64,000 bases of DNA from Microtetraspora sp. NBRC 16547. GTDB taxonomy: Bacteria > Actinomycetota > Actinomycetes > Streptosporangiales > Streptosporangiaceae. Location: contig NZ_BSSE01000002.1 in the NCBI RefSeq assembly GCF_030268965.1, positions 186,001-250,000 of the forward strand. Direction: 5' to 3'. The position numbers and the translations under genes are program-made. Of this stretch, positions 27,679-36,034 are shown in pieces. Positions within the stretch are counted from its first letter, which is position 1. Every line of letters starts with the position of its first letter. The notes under the pieces are model-generated. The model had not been told where the DNA came from. It saw only the letters and a program-made list of their open reading frames with translations, and searched no databases.

Positions 27679-27959
27679 AAGCGCTCCTCCTCCCTCGTGC
27701 GGATGATGTCCTCCGCGGCGTTGACGTCGTCGTACGGTTCGGTGTCCATCTCGGCTACCACGTCGCTGAATCGGCGTGTCGCCGGGGTGGCGCGGCCTTG
27801 GGCGACCCACTCGTCGAGGATCGTCGTCGGGCCTGGGACGGGAACCAGCCGCGCGACAGTGCGACCGTCCTTGATCACCTCGATGGTCTCGCCTGCCAGG
27901 GCCTTGTCGAGGCAGTCCGCGGCGTGATCGGCGAACTCGGTGACTCCGATGCGTTCCAT
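27675..27959 (-). CDS. Phd/VapB-type antitoxin
   Basis: A short antitoxin (94 residues from the ATG at 27959, 101 from a GTG at 27980). The Phd/YefM-type N-terminus MERIGVTEFADHAADCLDKA would bind DNA, with KDGRTVARLVPVP, and the acidic C-terminus (YDDVNAAEDIIRTREEERF) would wrap the toxin. The 27959 start has GGAAG close by. The gene overlaps vapC. Confidence 0.83.
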   Translation of the reverse strand: MERIGVTEFADHAADCLDKALAGETIEVIKDGRTVARLVPVPGPTTILDEWVAQGRATPATRRFSDVVAEMDTEPYDDVNAAEDIIRTREEERF

Positions 27960-28059
27960 AGCTTCCATGATGCGTTTCACGAGGTCACCGTAGAGCCGCG
28001 CACTCCGGTTTGTGGCCGAAACGACACGATGGGTAGTCGGAATATTGCTCTGGGTGGTT

Positions 28060-28809
28060 CTAGGCGGTCGCAGCGGGCTCGGGCCGGTGGACGGCCTGCC
28101 CGTAGCGATCGAGGAGGAGCGTGACGAGTTCGGGGGCCGGGCCGAGGACGTCGGCGACCCGGTGCGCCCCGGCGGCGAGCGTGTCGCGGCGTACCTTGTC
28201 GGCGAAATGGCCGGGGGCGAGCAGGTAGGGGGCGACGACCACCCGGGACGCCCCGGCGCGCGACAGCCGTACGACCTCGTCCTGAGGGGCCGGAGCGGCG
28301 GCGGAGGCGTAGGCGGGGGTCACCGACCACGAGGAACGGTGTCGCGCCCAAGAGCGAGCCACGCGCGCCACGACCGCGTTGGCCCGGGTGTCGCTCGAAC
28401 CGGCGGAGACCAGCACGACGGCCGTGCCAGGATCGCCGATCTCCACCCCCGCCTCCGCCAGGCGGCGCTCCAGGGCGGTGACGAGCAGCGGATGCGGGCC
28501 AAGGGTCGGCCCGAGGCGGACCCGCAGTCGCGGCCGACGCGCGGACGCCTCGCGCAGGGCGGCCGGGATGTCCACCCGGCTGTGGTAGGCCGCGGTGAGC
28601 AGCAGCGGCAGCACCACGGCCTCGTCCAGCCCGGACAGGGCCCGCCCCAGCGTCGGCGGCGCGTGGTCCAGGTAGGCGGTCCGCACGTCCAGATCCGGGC
28701 GCGCGAGCCGCACCCCGTCGAGCAGCGCCTCGACCGCCGTGGCGGCGCGTGGGTCGCGTGACCCGTGTGCCACGGCGATCAGCGGCGGGCCGGTCGGATT
28801 CGTGTTCAC
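28060..28809 (-). CDS. CbiX-type sirohydrochlorin chelatase
   Basis: A 249-residue class II chelatase with two CbiX-like halves. The active-site motif AVAHGSRDPRA (H15) opens the first half, and a second APYLLAPGHFADKV the later half. It inserts metal into sirohydrochlorin, and next to sulfite reductase it most likely makes siroheme for that enzyme. It lies 178 bases after cysH on the same strand. Confidence 0.9.
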   Translation of the reverse strand: MNTNPTGPPLIAVAHGSRDPRAATAVEALLDGVRLARPDLDVRTAYLDHAPPTLGRALSGLDEAVVLPLLLTAAYHSRVDIPAALREASARRPRLRVRLGPTLGPHPLLVTALERRLAEAGVEIGDPGTAVVLVSAGSSDTRANAVVARVARSWARHRSSWSVTPAYASAAAPAPQDEVVRLSRAGASRVVVAPYLLAPGHFADKVRRDTLAAGAHRVADVLGPAPELVTLLLDRYGQAVHRPEPAATA

Positions 28810-28987
28810 AGATGGGCTCTTTTTGTGGGCTCTTCCGGTGGGCTCTTCTGGACTCTTCCGGGAGTTCTGGACGTGATGTCGGCCAGGTCAACGGGACGTC
28901 CGCGCGCGGTCACGCGCGGCATGGCCGGCAGTGGTCCGCCGGTAATCCAAGCGGGGCGGAAACCCCGGCCAGATCAGCGGCAAAGGT

Positions 28988-29716
28988 TCACAGGTGGATG
29001 CCGCACTCGATCTTGCCGAGCCCGGCCCACCGGCCGCTGCGCGGGTCCTCGCCGGGAGCGACCCGGCGGGTGCAGGGTGCGCAGCCGATCGAGGGGTAGC
29101 CGTCGTAGTGCAGCGGGTTGATCAGCACCCCGTTGTCGGCGATGTAGTTGTCGACCTCGTCCTGGGTCCACCGCGCGATCGGGTTGATCTTGACCATCTG
29201 GCGCTTGGCGTCCCACTCGACGACCTTCGTGGTCACCCGGGTCGGCGACTCGTCGCGCCGGATGCCCGACACCCAGGCGAGGTACGGCTCGAGCGCGCGG
29301 TTGAGCGGCTCGACCTTGCGCAGGTAGCAGCACAGGTCGGGGTTACGGCCGTGCAGCCGGGGCCCGAGGTCGCGGTTTTGCTCCGCCACCGTCCGGGACG
29401 GCGTCACATCGATCACGTTGACGTCGTAGACCGCCTGGACCGCGTCCCGCGTCCCGATGGTCTCCGCGAAGTGGTAGCCGGTGTCGATGAACAGCACGTC
29501 GACGCCCGGCTTGACCCGGCTCACCAGATCGATCAGCAGCGCGTCGCTCATCGAGGAGGTGAGACAGAGGCGGTCGCCGAACGTGGCCGCCGCCCACCGG
29601 ATGATCTCGCGGGCGGGAGCGTCCTCCAGGAAGCGCGCGGCGGACTCGACGATGCTCTGCAGGTCGAGCACGCCGCGCTGGCGTTCCAGACCGGCCTCTA
29701 TCTCCACCAGGGTCAT
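28988..29716 (-). CDS. cysH: Adenylyl-sulfate (APS) reductase, thioredoxin-type
   Basis: A 242-residue enzyme that reduces activated sulfate to sulfite. The catalytic cysteine is in the C-terminal ECGIHL. A CC pair (DLCCYLRKV) and a later CAPC supply four cysteines for a [4Fe-4S] cluster, which marks the APS-type enzyme rather than the PAPS-type of enterobacteria. It is 31 bases after the small zinc-ribbon gene in the sulfur operon. ATP sulfurylase genes are not in the window. Confidence 0.94.
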   Translation of the reverse strand: MTLVEIEAGLERQRGVLDLQSIVESAARFLEDAPAREIIRWAAATFGDRLCLTSSMSDALLIDLVSRVKPGVDVLFIDTGYHFAETIGTRDAVQAVYDVNVIDVTPSRTVAEQNRDLGPRLHGRNPDLCCYLRKVEPLNRALEPYLAWVSGIRRDESPTRVTTKVVEWDAKRQMVKINPIARWTQDEVDNYIADNGVLINPLHYDGYPSIGCAPCTRRVAPGEDPRSGRWAGLGKIECGIHL

Positions 29717-29747
29717 GACTACTCCTAAACGTCGTACTTCGAGGGGG

Positions 29748-29903
29748 CTAGCTGTGCCGTACGCCGATGCCCAGGAACTTCACGCGGAAGGCGCGGGCAC
29801 AGGAGCGGCAGTACCAGCCGTAGCTCTCCTCTTCGGAGGCGTACGGCTCCAGGTCCTCGTCACCGCAGTAGGGGCAGTAGTAGGGGGCCGCGCGCTCACT
29901 CAT
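29748..29903 (-). CDS. Small zinc-ribbon protein of the sulfur operon
   Basis: A 51-residue protein with two CxxC pairs, YYCPYCGDE and WYCRSCARAF, and a basic tail ending KFLGIGVRHS. It lies between sulfite reductase (36 bases) and cysH (31 bases) on the same strand. I recall a short ORF at this position in Streptomyces cys clusters; no function is established that I know of. It could carry metal, or act as a redox or assembly partner of the two iron-sulfur reductases. Confidence 0.82.
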   Translation of the reverse strand: MSERAAPYYCPYCGDEDLEPYASEEESYGWYCRSCARAFRVKFLGIGVRHS

Positions 29904-29939
29904 GACGATGTCGCCTGCCGTCTCGCCCGGTGCCGGCCG

Positions 29940-31619
29940 TCACGTGAGGTCCGCCTCGTTGGCGCGGTGGACCCACTCGGAGAACGTCTCGCCGTCGTTC
30001 TTCTGCTTCTCGAAGTTCCGTACGACGCGCTCGACGTAGTCGGGGAGTTCCTCGGCGGTGGCCTTCAGGCCGCGGACTTTGCGGCCGAAGTTCGGGTTGA
30101 CACCGATCGAGCCGCCGAGGTGGACCTGGAAGCCCTCGACCTGCTCGCCCCTGTCGTTCACGACGAGCTGCCCCTTGAGGCCGATGTCGGCCACCTGGAT
30201 GCGGGCGCAGGAGTTCGGGCAGCCGTTGACGTTGATCGTGAGCGGCTCGGCGAAGTCGGGCAGCCGGGTCTCCAGCTCGTCGATCAGCTTCGCCGCGGTG
30301 GCCTTGGTCTCGACGATGGCGAGCTTGCAGTACTCGATGCCGGTGCAGGCCATGGTCTGGCGGCGGAACGTCGACGGGGTGACGCGGAGGTCGGCGGCCT
30401 CCAGCTCGGCGACGATCGAGTCCACCTGGTCGGGGGCCACGTCCAGGACGACCATCTTCTGCTCGACCGTGGTGCGGACCCGGCGGGAGCCGTGCCGCTC
30501 GGCGATGTCGGCGATCTCGCGTAGCTTGTCGCCGTTGACCCGGCCGACCTTGGGCGCGAACCCGACGTAGAAGTTGCCGTCCTTCTGGGGGAAGACGCCG
30601 ACGTGGTCGCGGCGTCCGCCGCGCGGCTCCTCGGGGGCGGGCCCGTCGGGCAGCCGGTAGCCGAGGTACTCGGTCTCCAGGATCTCGCGGAACTTCTCCG
30701 CGCCCCAGTCGTTGATCAGGAACTTGATCCTGGCCCGGTGGCGCAGCCGGCGGTAGCCGTAGTCGCGGAAGATGCCGCAGACGCCGGCCCATACCTCGTG
30801 CACCCGCTCCGGCCGGACGAACGCGCCGAGCCGCTTGGCGAACATCGGGTTGGTGGACAGGCCGCCGCCGACCCAGACGTCGAAGCCCTGCTCGCCCTCG
30901 TGGGTCACGCCGACGAACGCGATGTCGTTGATCTCGTGCACGGTGCAGTGGGCGGAGCAGCCGCTGATGGCGGTCTTGAACTTGCGCGGCAGGTTGGAGA
31001 ACGCCTTGTCGCCGACGTACCGGCTGGTGATCTCGGCGATCTGGGCGGTGCCGTCGATCACCTCGTCGGCGTCGATCCCGGCGAGCGGGCAGCCCAGGAT
31101 GACGCGCGGGGTGTCGCCGCACGCCTCGGTGGTGGACAGGCCGACGGCCTCCAGACGGTTCCAGATGTCCGGCACCGACTCGATCTCGATCCAGTGGAGC
31201 TGGATGTTCTGCCGGTCGGTGATGTCGGCCGTGCCCCTGGCGTACTCGTTGGAGATGTCGGCGATGACGCGGAGCTGCTCCAGGTCGAGCTGGCCGCCGT
31301 CGACGCGCACACGGAGCATGAAGTAGCGGTCGTCGAGCTCCTCCGGCTCCAGGATCGCGGTCTTGCCGCCGTCGATCCCGGGCTTGCGCTGGGTGTACAG
31401 CCCGTACCAGCGCATCCGGCCGCGCAGGTCGGCCGGGTCGATCGAGTCGAACCCGTGTTTGGAGTAGATGTCGATGATCCGCTGACGGACGTTGAGCCCG
31501 TCGTCGGCCTTCTTGTTCTCCTCGTTCTTGTTCAGCGGCTCACGGTAACCGAGAGCCCACTGGCCTTCGCCGCGCGGGCGCTTGTGGTGGCGGTTCGCCG
31601 GGCGGGCCGGGGTGCTCAT
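29940..31619 (-). CDS. sir: Ferredoxin-type sulfite (nitrite/sulfite) reductase
   Basis: A 559-residue siroheme/[4Fe-4S] reductase that makes sulfide from sulfite. The cluster/siroheme cysteines lie in ACTGIEYCKL and GCPNSCARIQ (C-x5-C ... C-x3-C), with the earlier SGCSAHCTVHE typical of the family. Context with cysH and a cysteine leader peptide fixes sulfite rather than nitrite as substrate. The ATG has TTAAGG as ribosome site, part of an upstream hairpin. Confidence 0.94.
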   Translation of the reverse strand: MSTPARPANRHHKRPRGEGQWALGYREPLNKNEENKKADDGLNVRQRIIDIYSKHGFDSIDPADLRGRMRWYGLYTQRKPGIDGGKTAILEPEELDDRYFMLRVRVDGGQLDLEQLRVIADISNEYARGTADITDRQNIQLHWIEIESVPDIWNRLEAVGLSTTEACGDTPRVILGCPLAGIDADEVIDGTAQIAEITSRYVGDKAFSNLPRKFKTAISGCSAHCTVHEINDIAFVGVTHEGEQGFDVWVGGGLSTNPMFAKRLGAFVRPERVHEVWAGVCGIFRDYGYRRLRHRARIKFLINDWGAEKFREILETEYLGYRLPDGPAPEEPRGGRRDHVGVFPQKDGNFYVGFAPKVGRVNGDKLREIADIAERHGSRRVRTTVEQKMVVLDVAPDQVDSIVAELEAADLRVTPSTFRRQTMACTGIEYCKLAIVETKATAAKLIDELETRLPDFAEPLTINVNGCPNSCARIQVADIGLKGQLVVNDRGEQVEGFQVHLGGSIGVNPNFGRKVRGLKATAEELPDYVERVVRNFEKQKNDGETFSEWVHRANEADLT

Positions 31620-31625
31620 GAGGGC

Positions 31626-31665
31626 GTCCTTAATCCGAAGGATCCGACTGCGGATCCTTAAGGTC
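31626..31665 (-). promoter_or_regulatory. Attenuator/SD-covering hairpin before sulfite reductase
   Basis: AAGGATCCG and CGGATCCTT (31638-31646 and 31651-31659 on the plus strand) form a 9-pair stem with a 4-base loop. Read on the coding strand, CCTT just 5' of the stem can also pair with AAGG of the sir ribosome site (31626-31633). The structure lies between the cysteine leader peptide and sir. Confidence 0.65.
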
Positions 31666-31823
31666 GAAAACCAGGTCGAAAACCAGGTGGAAGGTCACAG
31701 AAGTGACCTCGAACGCGTGCCTCAGGCGGTCCCGCCTCATCGTCGAGTACGGGGAGCGAACACGGAAAAACACGAAAAAGACGCCTGATCACGCGCCCAA
31801 TGTCAGAAGCAGACGGGCGACGG

Positions 31824-31907
31824 TCAACGGGCGTCGATACAGATGGCGCTGCGGACGCGCAGAAGGTCGACGTGGCGTCGCACGACGAGCAACGGGTCCG
31901 CTGGCAT
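31824..31907 (-). CDS. Cysteine-responsive leader peptide (27 residues)
   Basis: A 27-residue ORF whose core RRHVDLLRVRSAIC matches the actinobacterial family of short leader peptides found upstream of sulfur and cysteine genes. One cysteine codon lies near the end (residue 23). It starts 288 bases upstream of sir on the same strand. Ribosome stalling at the cysteine codon when cysteine is scarce would alter folding of the downstream RNA. It begins directly at a promoter, so its message is leaderless. Confidence 0.85.
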   Translation of the reverse strand: MPADPLLVVRRHVDLLRVRSAICIDAR

Positions 31908-31943
31908 GTCCCAGACGATACCCGGGGCGTCCTTGATGTCCAA
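31908..31943 (-). promoter_or_regulatory. Promoter of the sulfur operon leader
   Basis: On the minus strand TTGGAC (31943-31938), a 17-base spacer and TATCGT (31920-31915) are followed by seven bases and the ATG of the leader peptide. The fit to a vegetative promoter with a leaderless transcript is very good. Confidence 0.75.
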
Positions 31944-32019
31944 GTTCGGTTTCACGATGTGGACGTCGCTGTGCATGTCGATGCGAGCGTCCATGTGGAC
32001 GTCGACGCGGACGGCGCGG

Positions 32020-32154
32020 TCAGCCCTGACTGATCCAGTTCTGCGCCGGCTCCGTCCGGGTGGCCTCTTCGGCCGGTTCGTGGTGCTGGCAGTCGCACCA
32101 CGAACCGCCGCGGCACTCGTCGTGCCGCCGGTTCTTGCAGGCGTCGCAGATCAT
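32020..32154 (-). CDS. Small cysteine/histidine-rich protein (44 residues)
   Basis: A 44-residue protein beginning MICDACKNRRHDECRGG and continuing SWCDCQHHEPAEE. Five cysteines and four histidines in the first half suggest a small metal-binding knuckle. It is divergent from the DinB-like gene (60-base gap) and upstream of the sulfur operon on the same strand. I recall similar short sequences in other actinomycetes; function unknown. Confidence 0.65.
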   Translation of the reverse strand: MICDACKNRRHDECRGGSWCDCQHHEPAEEATRTEPAQNWISQG

Positions 32155-32214
32155 GATCTCGCTGTTTCCGGTAGAAGAATATTCCGTTACGCTCGCCGTT
32201 CAGGAGGGTGTGCC

Positions 32215-33009
32215 ATGGTCGTTTCCAAGTCCGAGCTGATGTCCGAACTGATCGCCGACCTGAGCGAGCTGTACGCGATGGTGCGTGCTCTGGACCTTCC
32301 CGGCTGGGAACTGCCCACTCCCGCGGAGGGGTGGGCCGTCCGCGACCAGATCACCCACCTGGCCTGGTTCGACGACGCCGCCACCTCCGCCCTGACCGAC
32401 CCCGACGGGTTCCGCGCCGCGCGCGCGGCCCTGATGGCCAGGGGCGAGGCCGCCGTGGACGATCTGGCCGCCGCCGCCCGCGAGCTGGCCCCGCCGCAGG
32501 TCCTGGAGTGGTTCCGCACGGCACGAGCCCGGATGGCCGAGGCGCTGGGCGCGGTCGACCCCAGTGCGCGGCTCCCGTGGTACGGCCCGGACATGTCGCC
32601 CGCCTCGTTCGCCACCGCGCGCCTGATGGAGACATGGGCGCACGGACAGGACGTGGCCGACGCCCTCGGGATCGAGCGCGCGCCGAGCATGAGGCTGCGC
32701 CATGTGGCCATGCTGGGCGTGCGCGCCCTGCCGTACGGCTTCGCGGTGCGGGGGCTGCCGGTGCCCGAGGCGCCGGTCAGGGTGGAGCTCGCCATGCCGG
32801 ACGGCACGTGGTGGGTCTCCGGGCCGGACGGCGTCCCGGACGTCGTGCGCGGCTCGGTCGCCGACTTCTGCCTGGTCGTCACGCAGCGGTGCCACGTCGC
32901 CGACACCTCCCTCACCGTGACGGGCGAGACCGCCCGCGCGTGGATGTCCGTCGCCCAGGCGTTCGCGGGGCCGGCGGGTAAGGGACGAGCGCCCGGAACG
33001 CGCGGATAG
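32215..33009 (+). CDS. TIGR03084-type DinB/mycothiol-dependent metalloenzyme-like protein
   Basis: A 264-residue protein of the DinB/maleylpyruvate-isomerase-like superfamily. Likely metal ligands are H in DQITHLAWFDD and H in LMETWAHGQDVADAL. Relatives in actinobacteria use mycothiol. An AGGAGGG ribosome site fixes the ATG at 32215; the longer frame is non-coding. It is followed after 22 bases by the yccF-like gene. Substrate unknown. Confidence 0.85.
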   Translation: MVVSKSELMSELIADLSELYAMVRALDLPGWELPTPAEGWAVRDQITHLAWFDDAATSALTDPDGFRAARAALMARGEAAVDDLAAAARELAPPQVLEWFRTARARMAEALGAVDPSARLPWYGPDMSPASFATARLMETWAHGQDVADALGIERAPSMRLRHVAMLGVRALPYGFAVRGLPVPEAPVRVELAMPDGTWWVSGPDGVPDVVRGSVADFCLVVTQRCHVADTSLTVTGETARAWMSVAQAFAGPAGKGRAPGTRG

Positions 33010-33031
33010 GCCCGCCATATCGGGAGATAGC

Positions 33032-33445
33032 GTGAGCCATGATGAACATATGCGGACACTGCTGAACGTCATCTGGCTGGTCTTCGCCGGCGTGTGGCTC
33101 GCCCTGGGCTACGTGCTCGCCGGGATCATCTGCTGCATCCTGATCATCACCATCCCGTTCGGCATCGCGTCGTTCAGGATCGCGGCGTACGCGCTGTGGC
33201 CGTTCGGGCGCACCGTCGTCCGGGATCCTCGGGCGGGCGTCCTGACGACGATCGGAAACGTCATCTGGCTGATCTTCGCCGGGATCTGGCTGGCGATCGG
33301 GCACATCGTCACCGCGATCCCGCTGTTCGTGTCGATCATCGGCATTCCGCTGGGTATCGCCAACCTCAAGATGATTCCCGTATCGCTTCTGCCGCTCGGC
33401 GCCCGTATCGTGGACGCGGACAATCCGTACTATTCGTCACGGTAA
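33032..33445 (+). CDS. YccF-domain membrane protein
   Basis: A 137-residue inner-membrane protein containing two copies of the YccF domain (NVIWLVFAGVWLALGY and NVIWLIFAGIWLAIGH), each followed by a hydrophobic helix and a conserved IPFGIA/IPLGIA. A GTG at 33032 with GGAG seven bases upstream is taken as start; ATG 33050 is the other choice. Function unknown. Confidence 0.87.
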   Translation: MSHDEHMRTLLNVIWLVFAGVWLALGYVLAGIICCILIITIPFGIASFRIAAYALWPFGRTVVRDPRAGVLTTIGNVIWLIFAGIWLAIGHIVTAIPLFVSIIGIPLGIANLKMIPVSLLPLGARIVDADNPYYSSR

Positions 33446-33510
33446 CGGGTAGTCGTTGATTCACTCATCGGTGTCATGACACACCGCCTGTGCGAATACG
33501 GTTAGATGCC

Positions 33511-34458
33511 ATGACGTCCGCCGACGCGCCCACCCACCGGCCGAGACACGACTCGCGCCGGGGCATGGCACGCGCTCGGGCCCGCATGGACTGGGTCCGA
33601 GGGTCGAGCGCGTGGGCGCTGGCCAAGTCCACCACCCTGGCGGGAGTCAACTACCGCGTGACTGGGCTCGCCGGGGAGGCGGCCTTCTTCGCGCTCCTCT
33701 CCCTGCCGCCGTTCGTGCTCGGGCTACTCGGTGTGATGGGCCACCTGAGCGGCCTGCTCGGCGACCAGACCGTCCTGCAGATCAAGCAGTGGGTGATCGA
33801 CCAGGCCGAGCTGCTGTTCACCGCGAACACCGTGGACCGGGTCGTCCAGCCGCTGCTCAACGACGTGCTCAGCGGGGGGCAGGTCTCGCTCATCTCGGTG
33901 GGGTTCCTGCTGTCGCTGTGGTCGGGCTCCCGGGCCCTCTTCGTCTACGTGGACCTCATCTCCATCGCGTACGGCCTGGGGGAGACCCGGGGGATCATCC
34001 GGACCCGGGTCATGTCCTTCGGGCTCTACCTGGCCGCCCTGCTCATCGGCATGATCGTCATGCCCGTGCTGGTCATCGGCCCGACGCTGCTCGCGGGGGC
34101 GCTGCCGAGCTACAGCGTGCTCGTCACGGTGTTCTACTGGCCCGTGGTGATCGTCGGCTCCGTGTTCATGCTCACGCTGCTCTACCACGTCAGCGTGCCG
34201 ATGCGGACCCGCTGGTGGCGCGAGGTCCCCGGAGCCGTGCTCGCGCTCATCATCTGGATCGTGTGCGGCGCCGTCCTGCGCGAGGTGCTCGCGGCGTGGT
34301 TCACGCCGCTGTCGATCTACGGCTCCCTCGCCGCTCCGATCGCCGTGCTCCTCTGGCTCTACATCACGGCGCTCGCCGTGCTCATCGGCGCGACGCTCAA
34401 CGCCGAGGTGGACCGGATGTGGCCCCTGGCCGGCACGGCCCGCCGCCAGTCCGAATGA
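33511..34458 (+). CDS. YihY/BrkB family membrane protein
   Basis: A 315-residue membrane protein of the YihY (formerly BrkB/RNase BN) family with about six helices. The family block AGEAAFFALLSLPPF is near residue 55 and a late LYITALAVLIGATLNAEVDR ends the membrane region. ATG 33511 is preferred because TACGGT lies eight bases upstream (leaderless pattern). Old reports of RNase activity for this family were mistaken; transport is suspected. Confidence 0.87.
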   Translation: MTSADAPTHRPRHDSRRGMARARARMDWVRGSSAWALAKSTTLAGVNYRVTGLAGEAAFFALLSLPPFVLGLLGVMGHLSGLLGDQTVLQIKQWVIDQAELLFTANTVDRVVQPLLNDVLSGGQVSLISVGFLLSLWSGSRALFVYVDLISIAYGLGETRGIIRTRVMSFGLYLAALLIGMIVMPVLVIGPTLLAGALPSYSVLVTVFYWPVVIVGSVFMLTLLYHVSVPMRTRWWREVPGAVLALIIWIVCGAVLREVLAAWFTPLSIYGSLAAPIAVLLWLYITALAVLIGATLNAEVDRMWPLAGTARRQSE

Positions 34459-34520
34459 CCGCCGGATGGCCCCGGATGATCGCTGGGTGACCGCTGGATG
34501 ATCGCCGGATGATTGTCGGC
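34458..34520. repeat. GGATGATCGC-rich degenerate repeats
   Basis: Several imperfect copies of GGATGATCGC and GACCGCYGGATG follow the BrkB stop. They look like slippage-derived low complexity. The rest of the gap to the riboswitch has no gene I can support. Confidence 0.5.
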
Positions 34521-34640
34521 GGGACGACGTCGGGACGGCGAAGCGGGTCGCCCGGCGCGTACGCCTCCAGGCCGGGGCGTTCCGTGACGTTCCGGGTCTC
34601 GCGGGCGTGAGCCGTACCCGAGGCTCAGATAGGGTGGAGA

Positions 34641-34730
34641 CGTCGCGACTGGCGCTGACGTGCCCTCGGGCACGTGCTAGGTGGGGCACCACTGGGAAGC
34701 GAACGTGCGGAGGCCGTGCGCCTGGGTCAC
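34641..34730 (+). ncRNA. ZTP (pfl) riboswitch upstream of glyA
   Basis: Three blocks match the pfl consensus in order: CGCGACTGGCG (34644-34654), GTGGGGCACCACTGGGAAGCGA (34681-34702, conserved core CCACNGGGAAGCGA) and GCGCCTGGGTCA (34718-34729). A CGTGCCC/GGGCACG hairpin lies between blocks one and two. These RNAs bind ZTP/ZMP, signals of 10-formyl-folate shortage, and switch on one-carbon genes. It ends 34 bases before glyA. Confidence 0.87.
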
Positions 34731-34763
34731 CGCGGCTGTCGATGTTGACAAGGAAAGGCGCCA

Positions 34764-36023
34764 ATGGCTGAGAACTCGCTGAACGTCGTCGATCCCGAGA
34801 TCGCCGAGCTGATCAAGGCGGAGGAGCGGCGGCAGGCCGACACCGTCAAGCTCATCGCCTCGGAGAACTACGTCTCCAGGGCCGTGCTGGAGGCCACCGG
34901 GACCGTTCTGACGAACAAGTACTCCGAGGGCTACCCCGGCAAGCGGTACTACGAGGGCCAGCAGGTCATCGACCAGATCGAGACCATCGCGATCGAGCGG
35001 GCCAAGTCGGTGTTCGGCGTGAACCACGCCAACGTCCAGCCGTACTCCGGCTCCCCGGCCAACCTCGCGATCTACATGGCGTTCCTGAAGCCCGGCGACA
35101 CCGTCCTCGGCATGGGCCTGCCGTTCGGCGGGCACCTCACGCACGGCTGGTCGGTCTCCGCGACCGGCAAGTGGTTCAACCCCGTCCGGTACGGCGTGCG
35201 CAAGGACAACGGCCGCATCGACATGGACGAGGTCCGCGCCCTCGCGCTGGAGCACCGGCCCAAGCTGATCTTCTGCGGCGGCACCGCGATCCCGCGCACC
35301 ATCGACTTCCCGGCGTTCGCCGAGATCGCCCGTGAGGTGGACGCGGTCCTCGCCGCCGACATCGCGCACATCGCCGGTCTCGTCGCCGGCGGCGCCCACC
35401 CGTCGCCGGTCGGGTACGCCGACGTGATCTCCACGACCACGCACAAGACCCTGCGCGGCCCGCGCGGCGCCATGCTGATGGCCACCTCCGACGAGCACGC
35501 GACGGCCCTGAACAAGGCGGTCTTCCCGGGTCTGCAGGGCGGTCCGCACAACCACACGACCGCCGCCATCGCCGTCGCCCTGCGCGAGGCGTCCCAGCCG
35601 GAGTTCAGGGCGTACGCCGCGCAGGTCGTGAAGAACGCCAAGGCGCTCGCCGAGGAGCTGTCCTCGCGGGGCTTCGACCTGGTGTCCGGCGGCACCGACA
35701 ACCACCTCATCCTGATGGACCTGACCCCGAAGGGCGTCGGCGGCAAGCCCGCCGCCCAGGCGCTCGACCGGGCGGGTCTGGAGACGAACTACAACACCGT
35801 CCCGTTCGACACGCGGAAGCCGTTCGACCCGTCGGGCATCCGCATCGGCACCCCCTCGGTCACCTCGCGCGGCATGGGCGAGGCGGAGATGCGCCAGATC
35901 GGCGCCTGGATCGACGAGGTCGTCACCGCGGTGGCCAAGGGCGACGCCGAGGACGTGATCGCTCGCGTTCACGGCGAGGTCAGCGAGCTGACGGCCAAGT
36001 TCCCGGCGCCCGGACTTTCCTGA
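34764..36023 (+). CDS. glyA: Serine hydroxymethyltransferase
   Basis: A 419-residue PLP enzyme that interconverts serine and glycine and loads one-carbon units on tetrahydrofolate. The Schiff-base lysine is K228 in STTTHKTLRGPRG; IASENYVSR and the NKYSEGYPGKRYYEG block are intact. An AAGGAAAGG ribosome site precedes the ATG. The ZTP riboswitch upstream ties expression to folate and purine status. A long hairpin terminates it. Confidence 0.97.
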   Translation: MAENSLNVVDPEIAELIKAEERRQADTVKLIASENYVSRAVLEATGTVLTNKYSEGYPGKRYYEGQQVIDQIETIAIERAKSVFGVNHANVQPYSGSPANLAIYMAFLKPGDTVLGMGLPFGGHLTHGWSVSATGKWFNPVRYGVRKDNGRIDMDEVRALALEHRPKLIFCGGTAIPRTIDFPAFAEIAREVDAVLAADIAHIAGLVAGGAHPSPVGYADVISTTTHKTLRGPRGAMLMATSDEHATALNKAVFPGLQGGPHNHTTAAIAVALREASQPEFRAYAAQVVKNAKALAEELSSRGFDLVSGGTDNHLILMDLTPKGVGGKPAAQALDRAGLETNYNTVPFDTRKPFDPSGIRIGTPSVTSRGMGEAEMRQIGAWIDEVVTAVAKGDAEDVIARVHGEVSELTAKFPAPGLS

Positions 36024-36034
36024 CCGTTCGCGTA

